Positions 47,360-55,653 are shown, counted from the stretch's first letter. The stretch: 64,000 nucleotides of DNA from Mycolicibacterium aurum (GCA_900078775.1 LT549889.1:3038001-3102000), one strand, 5' to 3'. Translations and numbers: made by a program. The notes: generated by a model from the sequence alone, not told the origin.

Positions 47360-48973
47360 TGTTGTGTTCGCCGCAACGCCCTCGGGGACGGTGGCCGCCG
47401 CGGCGATCTCCTGGCGGACCCGGAATTTCTGCACCTTGCCGCTGGCGGTCCGCGGGAAGTCCTGCCCCGCGGGCACCTCGAGCAGCTCCTCGGGCCACTT
47501 CTGCCGGGCCACCCCGGCCCGCTCGAAGTGCGCCCGGACCTGGTCGAGGGTGGGCAGCGCCGCGCCGGGCCGGATCCGCAGCACCGCGGCGACGTGCTCG
47601 CCGAGCCGGGCGTCCGGGGCCGCGACCACAACGGCCTCCAAGATGTCGGGCATGCTCAGCAGCACCTCCTCGACCTCCAGGGCGCTGATGTTCTCGCCGC
47701 CGCGGATGATCAAGTCGGCGGTGCGGTCGGTGATGGTGAGATAGCCGTCCTCGTCCAGCACGCCGATGTCACCGGTGCGGTACCAGCCCTCGTCGTCGAA
47801 GGCGGCCGCGGTCAGCGCATCGTCGGTGTAGCCCAGGCAGAGGTCCGGTCCGCGGCTGAAGATCTCGCCGTCGGGGCCGAGCCGGATCTCCACCCCGGGC
47901 CGGGCATTGCCGTCGGTGTAGAGGCGTTTGTCCTCCGGCGCGTCCGGCGCCGATCCGGTGATGGAGGGATGTTCGGTGCTGCCGTAGGCGCGGAACACGA
48001 ACAGGCCCAGGTCGGCGAGGCGCCGGGTGACCACCGCCGGGACGGTGGACCCGCCCAGGCCCACCGTCGAGAAGTGCGCCAGGTGGGTCTCGTTGAAGCC
48101 GGGATGGTCCATCAGACTGGTGACGAAATAGGGCGGACCACCGCCGATGGACAGGCCGTCGCTTTCGATGAGCTCGAGCACCCGGCCCGGGTCCCAGACG
48201 TCGCACAGGTCCACCGGCGCACCTTCGAGCACCGGGATCAGGAATGCTCCGAGCATGCCGATGAAATGGCCGACCGGGGTGGCGGTGAGCTGGCGTCCCC
48301 GGCCCGGCGGATAGTTGGCGAGCAGCTGGCGGGTCTCGCAGTTCAGCGTCTGATGGCTGTGGATCACACCCTTGGGCTCGCGGGTGGTGCCCGAGGTGAA
48401 GGCGATCAGGGCCGGCCCGCCCGGATCGGTGGCCACCGTGCCGGTCATCGGCTCCTCGGCCAGCAGTTCATCGAAGCCGCTGAGCCCATGCTCTTCGCGC
48501 AAGCGCTCATCGGCGCCGACCAGCCCGACGATCGGCACCTCGGCACACAGGTCCGGCTGGAACGTCATCCGGCCGAATTCGGCGGTGCTGATGAACACCT
48601 TCGGCCGGGCGGTCGCGATGATGTGGCCGAGTTCCTTGCGGCCGTAGAAATGCACGATCGGCACCGTCACCGCACCGAGGAACGCCGACGCCCAGAACGC
48701 GGCGGCGGCCTCCATCCAGTTCGGTAGCTGCAGCGCGACCACATCCCCCGGGCCCACCCCGCGGTCGGCCAGGCCGGCAGCCAGTCGGCGGGCCCGCAGT
48801 TCGACATCGGCGAAGGTTCCGGTGAAGGGCCGGACCGCCGAATGCACGTGGAAGCCGGTATCCGGGGCGGCCCGCAACCCGTCGGCCAGCAACTGGCCGA
48901 GTGTCTCCGATGTCCACCACCCCTGCTCCACATACCGTTTACTGAGCTCAGCAGGGATATTTCGGATGGAAAT
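47357..48973 (-). CDS. Acyl-CoA synthetase (FadD), possible ATT start
   Basis: About 538-residue ANL ligase: P-loop IAFTSGTTREPKGVIHSH, A5 FRAYGSTEHPS, A8 RTADLIIRGGENISALEVEE, Lys in RTASGKVQKFRV. The conserved FadD N-terminus IPAELSKRYVEQGWWTSETL must be included, but there is no ATG or well-placed GTG before it. GGAGG at 48981-48985 is followed after 7 bases by ATT at 48971-48973, so I place the start there. Alternatives are GTG at 48931 (loses conserved residues) or GTG at 49021 (no ribosome site). It diverges from the hydratase-like gene. Substrate unknown. Confidence 0.82.
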   Translation of the reverse strand: MSIRNIPAELSKRYVEQGWWTSETLGQLLADGLRAAPDTGFHVHSAVRPFTGTFADVELRARRLAAGLADRGVGPGDVVALQLPNWMEAAAAFWASAFLGAVTVPIVHFYGRKELGHIIATARPKVFISTAEFGRMTFQPDLCAEVPIVGLVGADERLREEHGLSGFDELLAEEPMTGTVATDPGGPALIAFTSGTTREPKGVIHSHQTLNCETRQLLANYPPGRGRQLTATPVGHFIGMLGAFLIPVLEGAPVDLCDVWDPGRVLELIESDGLSIGGGPPYFVTSLMDHPGFNETHLAHFSTVGLGGSTVPAVVTRRLADLGLFVFRAYGSTEHPSITGSAPDAPEDKRLYTDGNARPGVEIRLGPDGEIFSRGPDLCLGYTDDALTAAAFDDEGWYRTGDIGVLDEDGYLTITDRTADLIIRGGENISALEVEEVLLSMPDILEAVVVAAPDARLGEHVAAVLRIRPGAALPTLDQVRAHFERAGVARQKWPEELLEVPAGQDFPRTASGKVQKFRVRQEIAAAATVPEGVAANTT

Positions 48974-49003
48974 GACAGCACCTCCACAACGCCGGGCAGA
49001 TGC

Positions 49004-49032
49004 TGGTGATGCTATTCTCACCTGCCGAGAAT
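49004..49032. promoter_or_regulatory. Degenerate copies of the GAGAAT/ATTCTC operator
   Basis: TGGTGATGCTATTCTCA (49004-49020) matches TGAGAAT-N3-ATTCTCA at 11 of 14 arm positions. A further GAGAAT at 49027-49032 faces the ATTCTC at 49014 as an everted repeat. The site sits in the 86-base divergent region between fadD and the enoyl-CoA hydratase-like gene. Confidence 0.5.
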
Positions 49033-49059
49033 GCCAATACCGCAATTGGAGAACGTTTT

Positions 49060-49776
49060 ATGGTCGACCTCGAACTGGACGGCGAACTGGCGGTCATCAC
49101 CATCGACCGCCCGCACGCCCGCAATGCCATCTCGCTGGACACGATGGACGCGCTCGGCAAGGCCCTCGATGATGCTGCCGGGGCTTCGGCGTTGGTCATC
49201 ACCGGCGGTGGCGACAAGGCATTCGTGTCCGGCGGTGACCTCAAGGAACTGGCCGCGCTGCGCACCGAGCTGGAGGCCTCCGAGATGGCCTGGCGGATGC
49301 GCACCATCTGCGATCGCATCGCCGCATTCCCCGGCCCGGTCGTCGCCGCACTCAACGGCCACGCCCTGGGCGGCGGGGCCGAGGTGGCGGTGTCCGCCGA
49401 CATCCGGATCGCCGCCGACGACATCAAGATCGGGTTCAACCAGGTGTCGCTGGCCATCATGCCCGCCTGGGGTGGGGCGGAACGCCTCGGCGCACTGGTC
49501 GGGCGCAGTCAGGCGCTGCTGCTGGCCGGCACCGGCCGCATTCTCGGCGCCGCCGATGCGCACCGGCTCGGCCTGATCGACGAGGTGGTACCGCGCGCGG
49601 ACTTCGCCGCGCACTGGCGCGCGACGGCCGAACTGCTGGCCCGCACGCCGGGTCCGGCGATCAAGCGCGTCATCAACGGGACCACCACGACCGATGCGGT
49701 CAAGGCGTTCGCGAGCCTGTGGGTGTCCGATGAGCACTGGGCCGCCGCGGACAAGGTGATGAACAAGGGCAAGTAG
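49060..49776 (+). CDS. Enoyl-CoA hydratase/isomerase family protein, one catalytic Glu replaced
   Basis: 238-residue crotonase-fold protein. The oxyanion hole is visible in AFVSGGDLKE and NGHALGGGAEVAVSADIRIA. Glu108 matches the first catalytic Glu of enoyl-CoA hydratase, but the second (the Glu of the P-E-x-x-L-G motif) is Gln128 in GFNQVSLAIMP. It may therefore be an isomerase, hydrolase or decarboxylase rather than a hydratase. ATG at 49060 with GGAG 10 bases upstream. It shares its promoter region with the divergent fadD, suggesting the same pathway. Confidence 0.88.
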   Translation: MVDLELDGELAVITIDRPHARNAISLDTMDALGKALDDAAGASALVITGGGDKAFVSGGDLKELAALRTELEASEMAWRMRTICDRIAAFPGPVVAALNGHALGGGAEVAVSADIRIAADDIKIGFNQVSLAIMPAWGGAERLGALVGRSQALLLAGTGRILGAADAHRLGLIDEVVPRADFAAHWRATAELLARTPGPAIKRVINGTTTTDAVKAFASLWVSDEHWAAADKVMNKGK

Positions 49777-49855
49777 CCCGCGCCGACATCGCCGGGTGTG
49801 CATCCACTGCGCGAAGATCGCCGAATCACCGCAGCCGATTCACTGTCGACGAGGC

Positions 49856-50289
49856 TCAGGTACCGCCGAGTTCGCGGATCGGATCGCCGCCGTCCCAGCC
49901 CTCGGCGGCCTGACGGACGAACGCCCGCCCGACCAGACCACCGGCCAGCCCGCGGCCGCCACGCGGTCCATGGTCGCCTCGTAATCCGCTGTCCAGTAGG
50001 CGAGTTGGTGGAACCCTCCGCCGGACGAATCGAGGAACTCGGTGAAGATGCTCGGCGCAGCATCGGTCTGCTCGATGAGCTCGACCTGCAGATCGCCACT
50101 GTTGGCCGGCGCCAGCGACAGGGTCACCGCACAGGGCTCACCGCGGTAGGTGACCCGTTGGTCCAGGCCGCGCATGACGTACCAGGGGCCGACCCCGAGT
50201 TTCAGCCAATCCGTCAGCGCGGCGTCGAGATCGCGGACCACATAACCGATTTGCCGGACCGGGCCGGGCAGGACGTGTTCATGCTGCAC
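49856..50289 (-). pseudogene. VOC/glyoxalase-family gene with internal deletion and frameshift
   Basis: The first about 110 residues are a normal VOC domain (RQIGYVVRDLDAALTDWLKL; SGGGFHQLAYWTADYEATMD). After GWPVVWSGG the reading frame turns into a low-complexity tail (RSSVRPPRAG...). In another frame the DNA directly beyond this point encodes FVRQAAEGWDGGDPIRELGG followed by TGA at 49856-49858, which looks like the native C-terminus of this family. The central strands and the last metal-ligand Glu region are therefore missing, by a deletion of perhaps 40 codons that also changed frame. If translated it would be a truncated, probably inactive protein. The intact relatives bind metal and act as lactoylglutathione lyase-like or epimerase enzymes. 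Confidence 0.65.
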
Positions 50290-50310
50290 GCGTCCGACCG
50301 TATCGGCCGG

Positions 50311-50985
50311 TCAGGATCCGGTGGCGGTTCCCGCGGAGTCCCCCGCCGGCGCCCCGGCGAATCCGGTGCCCACCAGGTCACCGAAGATCTCCTCCACCGG
50401 CAGCGCCTCCCCCTCGAGTTCACGCAACCAGTGCTCGACGAACCTCAGGGTCTCCGCGTGTCCGGCCGACATGCCCAGTGCCTGCTCCATCACCAGCACC
50501 CAGGACACGCTGGTGCCGATCACCGACCAGACCACCGGGGGAACCTCGCCGGGGTCCACGCCGTAGCGGGCCAACGCCGCCTCCATGGCCCTGCGCTGGT
50601 CCTCACGGAAGCGCTCGGCGTAGTAACTGATCTGGGCGCGCAGTTCCTTGCGGTGGTTGGCCAGACCCATGAACTCCATGGTCAGCCGGGTGGCCGCCGG
50701 GTCGGTGCTGAACATCCACAGCGCACGCAGCGGTTGCGCAGACTTGAGCGCGGCCTCCTGCACCATCAGTCCCTGTTCGGCACGCCGCTGGAACACCGCG
50801 AGGAACAACTCGTCCATGTTGCGGAAGTAATAGTGCACCAGTTGGGGCTTGAGCCCGGCACGGTCGGCGACCCGGCGCGAGGTCACCGCGGCGTAGCCCT
50901 CGTCGAGCATCAGCGCCTCGGCAGCGTCGAGCAGAACGCCACGGTTCTTGGCGTCCGGCGCCCCGATTCTGCGCCCTGTGGACAT
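50311..50985 (-). CDS. TetR-family regulator divergent from the P450 gene
   Basis: 224-residue TetR protein. HTH: LDAAEALMLDEGYAAVTSRR then VADRAGLKPQLVHYYFRNMD. The ligand domain (about 80-205) is unassigned; a disordered Gly/Ala tail follows. The ATG with GGTGGGG upstream is preferred over a GTG three codons earlier. It diverges from the cytochrome P450 gene across 202 bases, and is the best local candidate for binding the repeated TGAGAAT-N3-ATTCTCA palindrome or the repeats in its own promoter region. Confidence 0.87.
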   Translation of the reverse strand: MSTGRRIGAPDAKNRGVLLDAAEALMLDEGYAAVTSRRVADRAGLKPQLVHYYFRNMDELFLAVFQRRAEQGLMVQEAALKSAQPLRALWMFSTDPAATRLTMEFMGLANHRKELRAQISYYAERFREDQRRAMEAALARYGVDPGEVPPVVWSVIGTSVSWVLVMEQALGMSAGHAETLRFVEHWLRELEGEALPVEEIFGDLVGTGFAGAPAGDSAGTATGS

Positions 50986-51000
50986 CTTCCCCACCCTTTG

Positions 51001-51103
51001 CTGAAAACTGTGTCGGCTGCCGCGCCGAATCGTATCGACCGACCGCGTGTGACCTTGACCACGACTCTATCCACATGCTAAGCAGGTGCACAGCACTTTT
51101 CAG
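51001..51103. promoter_or_regulatory. Inverted repeats in the TetR-P450 intergenic region
   Basis: CTGAAAACTGTG (51001-51012) is mirrored by CACAGCACTTTTCAG (51089-51103), which matches its reverse complement CACAGTTTTCAG except for a 3-base insertion. Between them TGCTAAGCA (51076-51084) is a small palindrome. The two outer sites could be half-operators for divergent TetR/P450 control; no strict consensus is evident. Confidence 0.4.
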
Positions 51104-51187
51104 GACACAGCTCAGCCGGAGGCGCGAGTTCGCCGGCATGGCAGCGCCGACACCCCTTCACCCCCACAGCCCGGGAGATCTACCCAC

Positions 51188-52465
51188 ATGAGCGAATACG
51201 CGACGCTGGACTTCCTCACCGACCAGTCGCTGGTGCCCAACCCGTACCCGTACTTCGATTACCTCCGCGAGCAGAATCCGGTGTTGCAGGTGCCGCCGTG
51301 GGGCTGCTACGCCGTCACCGGCTACGAGGAAGCGGTCGCGGTCTACAAGAACACCGACGCATTCTCCAATGCGGTGGCACTCGGCGGCCCCTTCCCGCCG
51401 CTGCCGTTCACCCCCGAGGGTGACGACATCTCCGAACAGCTGGAGGCGCACCGCCATCTGCTCCCCATGTTCGAGCACATGGTCACCATGGACCCGCCGG
51501 ATCACACCAAGGCCCGCTCTCTGCTGAACCGGCTCCTGACGCCGCGGCGGCTCAAGGAGAACGAGGACTTCATGTGGAAGCTGGCCGACGTCCAGCTCGA
51601 CGAATTCCTGCAGAACGGCAAGTGCGAGTTCCTGGCCGAGTACGCCAAGCCGTTCTCGCTGCTGGTGATCGCCGACCTGCTCGGCGTCCCCGAGGAGGAC
51701 CACAAGCAGTTCCGCACCAAGCTCGGCGCCGACCGGCCCGGCGCCCGGGTGGGCTCCCTGGAGCAGGAGGTCGTCGACGAGAACCCACTGCAGTTCCTGG
51801 ACGACAAGTTCATCGCCTACCTGGAGGATCGCCGGGCAAACCCGCGCGAGGACGTACTCACCTCGCTGGCGACCGCGCTGTACCCGGACGAGTCGGTGCC
51901 CCCGGTCATCGAGGTGGTGCGCTCGGCCACCTTCCTCTTCGCCGCCGGACAGGAGACGACCACCAAGCTGCTCAGCGCCGCGATGCGGGTGCTCGCCGAG
52001 AATCCCGAAGTCCAGCAGAAATTGCGGGACGACCGCAGCCTGATCCCGACCTTCATCGAGGAGTCGCTGCGCCTGGAGAGCCCGGTGAAATGCGACTTCC
52101 GGTTGGCGCGCAAGACGACCGAGGTCGCCGGTGTGAAGATCCCGGCCGGCAGCCCGGTGATGGTGCTGCCGGGTGCGGTCAACCGCGACCCCGGCCGCTT
52201 CGAGAATCCGCATGAGTTGAGGTTGGACCGCAAGAACGTGCGCGAGCACATGGCCTTCGGCCGCGGTGTGCACTCCTGCCCGGGCGGCCCGCTCGCCCGC
52301 GTCGAGGGCCGCGTCTCCATCGAGCGCATCCTGGATCGCATGGGCGACATCACCGTCGACCCCGAGAAGCACGGGCCGGTCGGTGACCAGAACTTCAACT
52401 ACGAGCCGACGTTCGTGCTGCGCGGGTTGACCGATCTGCACGTCAACTTCACCCCGCTCGACTGA
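51188..52465 (+). CDS. Cytochrome P450
   Basis: 425-residue soluble P450. I-helix oxygen-binding motif FAAGQETTTK (about 258-267), ExxR in EESLRLESP, and heme loop FGRGVHSCPGG with axial Cys364. It starts MSEYATLDFLTDQ; longer upstream reading has no ribosome site. The pattern KxxEDxLxxLxxA and length fit bacterial class I enzymes that hydroxylate sterols, terpenoids or alkanes with ferredoxin and reductase partners. No ferredoxin adjoins it. Regulated by the divergent TetR, ended by a strong terminator. CYP family cannot be assigned by eye. Confidence 0.92.
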   Translation: MSEYATLDFLTDQSLVPNPYPYFDYLREQNPVLQVPPWGCYAVTGYEEAVAVYKNTDAFSNAVALGGPFPPLPFTPEGDDISEQLEAHRHLLPMFEHMVTMDPPDHTKARSLLNRLLTPRRLKENEDFMWKLADVQLDEFLQNGKCEFLAEYAKPFSLLVIADLLGVPEEDHKQFRTKLGADRPGARVGSLEQEVVDENPLQFLDDKFIAYLEDRRANPREDVLTSLATALYPDESVPPVIEVVRSATFLFAAGQETTTKLLSAAMRVLAENPEVQQKLRDDRSLIPTFIEESLRLESPVKCDFRLARKTTEVAGVKIPAGSPVMVLPGAVNRDPGRFENPHELRLDRKNVREHMAFGRGVHSCPGGPLARVEGRVSIERILDRMGDITVDPEKHGPVGDQNFNYEPTFVLRGLTDLHVNFTPLD

Positions 52466-52480
52466 TCCGGCCCCCCGGGA

Positions 52481-52526
52481 CTTCGGCGCGTCCCCCGCGG
52501 CTTCGGCGTACGGGGACGCGCCGAAG
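52481..52526 (+). terminator. Intrinsic terminator after the P450 gene
   Basis: Perfect 15-bp arms CTTCGGCGCGTCCCC and GGGGACGCGCCGAAG separated by 16 bases, starting 15 bases after the P450 stop; no T-tract, as is common in mycobacteria. Confidence 0.8.
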
Positions 52527-52539
52527 CCGTTTCCCGGCA

Positions 52540-52556
52540 TGAGAATGGCATTCTTC
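52540..52556. promoter_or_regulatory. Copy of the TGAGAAT-N3-ATTCTCA operator before the secreted/Mas operon
   Basis: TGAGAAT (52540-52546), GGC, ATTCTTC (52550-52556): 12 of 14 arm positions match the palindrome at 47343. It is about 95 bases before the GTG of the secreted protein gene. Confidence 0.6.
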
Positions 52557-52649
52557 ATTTTCGCAAGGGCGAGAAGCCGGTTTCGTGCTCGCCGGGGCGC
52601 GCCCGCGCTCTATAGTCAGCCGGAGACATCGAGTCGTGGAGGAAGTCCA

Positions 52650-53069
52650 GTGAAGTTCGTCGTGGTGCACGCCGCGGTCGCCGCGGCCGTCATGAGCCTG
52701 ACCACCGCCGTCCCGGCCGCCGCCGAAGACCCGGTGCCACACCACGTGAAGTACACCGTCGGCGCCAGTCAGCCGACCCGTGCGGTCATCTACTACCGCG
52801 ATGTGCAGCCGCCGAATTGGGCGGACTACAGCCACAATCCGTACGTCTTCAGCCCCAAGGCCGAGGCCGAGCTCGGCCCCGGCAAGCCCTGGGTCCTGGA
52901 GGCCACCCTGGCCGATCCGGAGTCCTGGGCGATGGTCGTGGCCTCCATCCCCGAGCACACGCCCGCCCTGGCCGACCCCGGCTTCGTCTGCGAACTCCGG
53001 GTCGACGATGTCGTGGTCGCCACCGACTCGGGCCTCAAGGGTGCGCTCTGCTCACTGCGCACCTGGTAG
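52650..53069 (+). CDS. Small secreted protein, MmpS-like
   Basis: 139 residues: GTG start with GGAGGA upstream, signal peptide (AAVAAAVMSLTTAVPAAAED) cleaved near residue 25, and a beta-rich mature domain (HHVKYTVGASQPTRAVIYY...) with two Cys (FVCELRV, GALCSLRTW) likely to form a disulfide. It resembles the soluble domain of MmpS-like proteins. It precedes a Mce-associated pair by about 100 bases and may be a periplasmic lipid-handling accessory. Confidence 0.82.
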   Translation: MKFVVVHAAVAAAVMSLTTAVPAAAEDPVPHHVKYTVGASQPTRAVIYYRDVQPPNWADYSHNPYVFSPKAEAELGPGKPWVLEATLADPESWAMVVASIPEHTPALADPGFVCELRVDDVVVATDSGLKGALCSLRTW

Positions 53070-53170
53070 CTCCGTACACACCGCCCACTGGCCGGACAGC
53101 CGGCCGATCCATCCTGCCGGCTCCGGTACCGTGAAACCGATTGCTGCACGCGGAAAAGACAGGAGGTCGG

Positions 53171-54025
53171 ATGCGGTTTCGCAAGTCTGACCCGGCGAAG
53201 GACCCCGCCATGAACGAGGTGGCCGCCGACGCGGTGGTTACCGACACCGCGACGGACGCCGCGGCGGCGCTGGCGCTTGCCGAGGCAGAGGCGGCGGCCG
53301 CCGAGGCCACCGCGGCCGCCGCCCGGGCCCGTGCCGAGCAGATCCGCCTGCGTAAGCAGGGCGCGGCCCGCCCCGAGACCGCCGAGGAACCCGAGGCCGA
53401 CCCGGACGTCGCGGAGGCGGCCGAGGGCGACGATTCCGACGAACCCGCCGAGGCGACCGAAGCGGTCGGCGGTGCGGAGGTCACCGCCTCCGCCGAGGAG
53501 TACCAGAGCATCGCACCCCCCCAACCGCAGCGCGGGCTCGGATCCACGCTGCGTTGGGCGGCAGCCGCTCTCGTCGTATTGCTGACCGGCGCGCTGATCA
53601 CCGTCAGCGTGCTGATGGTGGTGCAGCATCGCGGCGTGGAGGCCAAGGCGCGCCAGGCGGCCGAGTACGTCGCGGCCGCCAAGCAGAGCGTGGTGACGCT
53701 GATGTCGCTGGACTTCAACAGTGTCGACGAGGATGTGCAGCGCATCCTGGACAACTCGACCGGGGACTTCCGCGAGGAGTTCGAGGCCCAGGCAAAGGAT
53801 TTCGCCACCGTGGCCAAGGAGTCCAAGGTGGTCACCGAGGCCACCGCCACGGCTGCGGCGGTCGAGTCGATGACCGACAACGACGCCGTCGTCCTGGTCA
53901 CCGCCACCTCGACGGTCAGCAATACCGCTGGCGCCGAACAGGAGCCGCGCAGCTGGCGGCTCGCGGTGAGCCTGGCCCGTGACGGCGACCAGATCAAGAT
54001 GTCGAAGGTGGAGTTCGCCCCGTGA
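53171..54025 (+). CDS. Mce-associated membrane protein (first of second pair)
   Basis: 284 residues with AGGAGG before the ATG. Ala/Glu-rich cytoplasmic region with coiled-coil character (ALALAEAEAAAAEATAAAAR), one transmembrane helix (AAALVVLLTGALITVSVLMV), and a Mas domain with VVTLMSLDFNSVDEDVQRIL, NSTGDFREEFEA and end IKMSKVEFAP. It is clearly paralogous to 43802-44584 on the other strand: the core motifs differ by only a few residues. Coupled to the next gene by GTGA overlap. Confidence 0.9.
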   Translation: MRFRKSDPAKDPAMNEVAADAVVTDTATDAAAALALAEAEAAAAEATAAAARARAEQIRLRKQGAARPETAEEPEADPDVAEAAEGDDSDEPAEATEAVGGAEVTASAEEYQSIAPPQPQRGLGSTLRWAAAALVVLLTGALITVSVLMVVQHRGVEAKARQAAEYVAAAKQSVVTLMSLDFNSVDEDVQRILDNSTGDFREEFEAQAKDFATVAKESKVVTEATATAAAVESMTDNDAVVLVTATSTVSNTAGAEQEPRSWRLAVSLARDGDQIKMSKVEFAP

Positions 54026-54609
54026 CCAGTGAAGAACCCGTGACCACCGATGAAACGACCGCCGTCGAGGAGTCTGCTGCCGAGGCCGAGACCCCCACTG
54101 CCCCGGCCACTTCCCCGTCCCGGCTGCAGAAGTGGATCGCCCCGGTATTGCTCGCGGCGCTGTTGTTGACCTCGGCCGGCGTGGCCGGCTGGCTCTATTT
54201 CACCGACTACCGCACCGATCGGCAGATCGATGAGACTGCGCGCCAAGCCGTGCTGACCGCGGCCGCCGACGGGGCCGTGGCGCTGCTCTCCTATTCACCG
54301 GCCACCCTGGACGCCGACTTCGCCAACGCCAAGTCCCGGATGACCGGCGACTTCCTGGATTACTACACCCAATTCACCGATGAGATCGTCGCACCCGCGG
54401 CCAAGGAGAAGCAGGTGCAGACGTCCGCGGCGGTGACCCGCAAGGCGATCGTGGACCTCGAACCGGACACCGCCGAGGTGCTGGTCTTCATCAATCAGTC
54501 GACCACCAGCCGGGACAACCCGGACGGCAGCTTCACCGCGAGTGCGGTGAAGGTGGTGCTGGAGAAGCAGGACGACACCTGGCTCATCGCCGCTTTTGAT
54601 CCGGTCTAG
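54022..54609 (+). CDS. Mce-associated membrane protein (second of second pair)
   Basis: 195 residues. Acidic Thr/Glu/Pro-rich N-terminus, transmembrane helix (WIAPVLLAALLLTSAGVAGW) and Mas domain with DGAVALLSYSPATLDADFAN, TGDFLDYYTQFTDE and end WLIAAFDPV, paralogous to 43212-43805. The stop TAG is part of a 14-base sequence repeated 3 bases downstream. Probably helps assemble or stabilise the Mce complex encoded to the right. Confidence 0.9.
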   Translation: MTSEEPVTTDETTAVEESAAEAETPTAPATSPSRLQKWIAPVLLAALLLTSAGVAGWLYFTDYRTDRQIDETARQAVLTAAADGAVALLSYSPATLDADFANAKSRMTGDFLDYYTQFTDEIVAPAAKEKQVQTSAAVTRKAIVDLEPDTAEVLVFINQSTTSRDNPDGSFTASAVKVVLEKQDDTWLIAAFDPV

Positions 54610-54626
54610 CTCTTGATCCGGTCTAG
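54596..54626. repeat. Tandem 14-base repeat spanning two convergent stop codons
   Basis: TTGATCCGGTCTAG occurs at 54596-54609 and 54613-54626 (17-base period). The first copy ends with the TAG of the Mas gene; the second contains, on the other strand, the TAG of the convergent secreted-protein gene. Confidence 0.85.
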
Positions 54627-55069
54627 AACCGCACCAGCGAGAACGTCCACACGTTCATCCCGGGCGGGCCGTTGAAGCAGCCCACGTCGAACCGCGACTC
54701 CACGGTGCCGAACAGGCTCACGTCGTCCCAGCGGTAGGTGTCCTTGGTCGGCATCACATGCCCGAGGCAGCGCAGCCCGTCGGGGACGTCGGCGGTGTAG
54801 GACCACTGCCCGTCCACCAGATGCGCCTCACCGCCGTAGTAGGCACCGAACTTGGGGCGCGGGACCGCGCGGATCAACCGGCAGTCATCGGTCGGGGTGT
54901 CCCACTGGTCGTAGTCCTCGCACGGGTAGGCGGCCCAGACCCAGGACGCATCGGTCCAGCGGTTGCTCATCACCTCGTAGTTGCCCAGCAGCATGGCATC
55001 GGCCTGCGGCGCCAGTATGGTCGCGGTCGCGACGGCCATCGGTGCCATGGCGGCAGCAAGAAACTTCAT
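54623..55069 (-). CDS. Small secreted protein of the Mce locus
   Basis: 148 residues. Signal peptide MKFLAAAMAPMAVATATIL ending near AQAADA-like PQADA (residue 25). The mature part is Trp/Tyr-rich with four Cys (YPCEDYD, TDDCRLI, LRCLGHV, VGCFNGP), probably two disulfides, and ends VWTFSLVRF. It shares the layout 'short signal, GxYxVxSN-like strand, paired Cys, W-T-F' with the gene at 55654, so the two may be distant relatives. No enzymatic motif. Likely a periplasmic accessory of the neighbouring Mce system. Confidence 0.8.
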   Translation of the reverse strand: MKFLAAAMAPMAVATATILAPQADAMLLGNYEVMSNRWTDASWVWAAYPCEDYDQWDTPTDDCRLIRAVPRPKFGAYYGGEAHLVDGQWSYTADVPDGLRCLGHVMPTKDTYRWDDVSLFGTVESRFDVGCFNGPPGMNVWTFSLVRF

Positions 55070-55102
55070 CGTGCTCCTCGTGATATTCGTCGGCCCGACA
55101 GA

Positions 55103-55543
55103 TCAGCGCGGGATGGGGTCGGAGGCCGAGACATCGCCGCGCTCCCAACGGGTTGCGCCGTTCTTGGCGATGCACGTCAGGAACAGCCCGTCCGGTGCCT
55201 GGGCCATCTCACCCTCGTAACCGCCGCAGTACGCGCCCTGCGCCTTGATGCCGTGCATCTCGGTGGCACGAAACCAGCGGGGCTCGTAGCGCCGCGGCGA
55301 ACCGCAGAACACCAGCCGACCCCAGGACGTCACGCCGAACGCGTAGTAGGTGGTGTTGTTGCAGTACGACCCCAGCACGATGTTCGGTGCGATACCGGGG
55401 GTGCACGACGGGTCGTTGCAGTCGAACAGCATCGGCGGCTCCGCGGGGACCGGCTCCGCGGTTGGTTCCGCGACGGCGATCGGCGCCGAAATCATCGGTG
55501 CCACAGCCATAGCCGCGACCACCACACCCATCATCACGCGCAT
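55103..55543 (-). CDS. Small secreted Cys-rich protein
   Basis: 146 residues, start MRVMMGVVVAAMAVAPMISA (signal peptide, cleavage near AVAEP), then a Pro/Glu linker (PTAEPVPAEPP) and a domain with six Cys (LFDCNDPSCTP, GSYCNN, VFCGSPR, AYCGGYEG, FLTCIAK), consistent with disulfides. No recognised family. Upstream of, and probably co-transcribed with, 54623-55069 (33-base gap). It diverges from the secreted protein at 55654. Confidence 0.8.
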   Translation of the reverse strand: MRVMMGVVVAAMAVAPMISAPIAVAEPTAEPVPAEPPMLFDCNDPSCTPGIAPNIVLGSYCNNTTYYAFGVTSWGRLVFCGSPRRYEPRWFRATEMHGIKAQGAYCGGYEGEMAQAPDGLFLTCIAKNGATRWERGDVSASDPIPR

Positions 55544-55653
55544 ACCGTCCACCTTCCCACATCGGGGTAACAAAGTTCTCCTATTCTGTAAGGGTTGTTC
55601 CGTTCCGGCACTACGCTGGAGAGCGGACACCCTGAAGAGCGTGAGGAGTCGTC

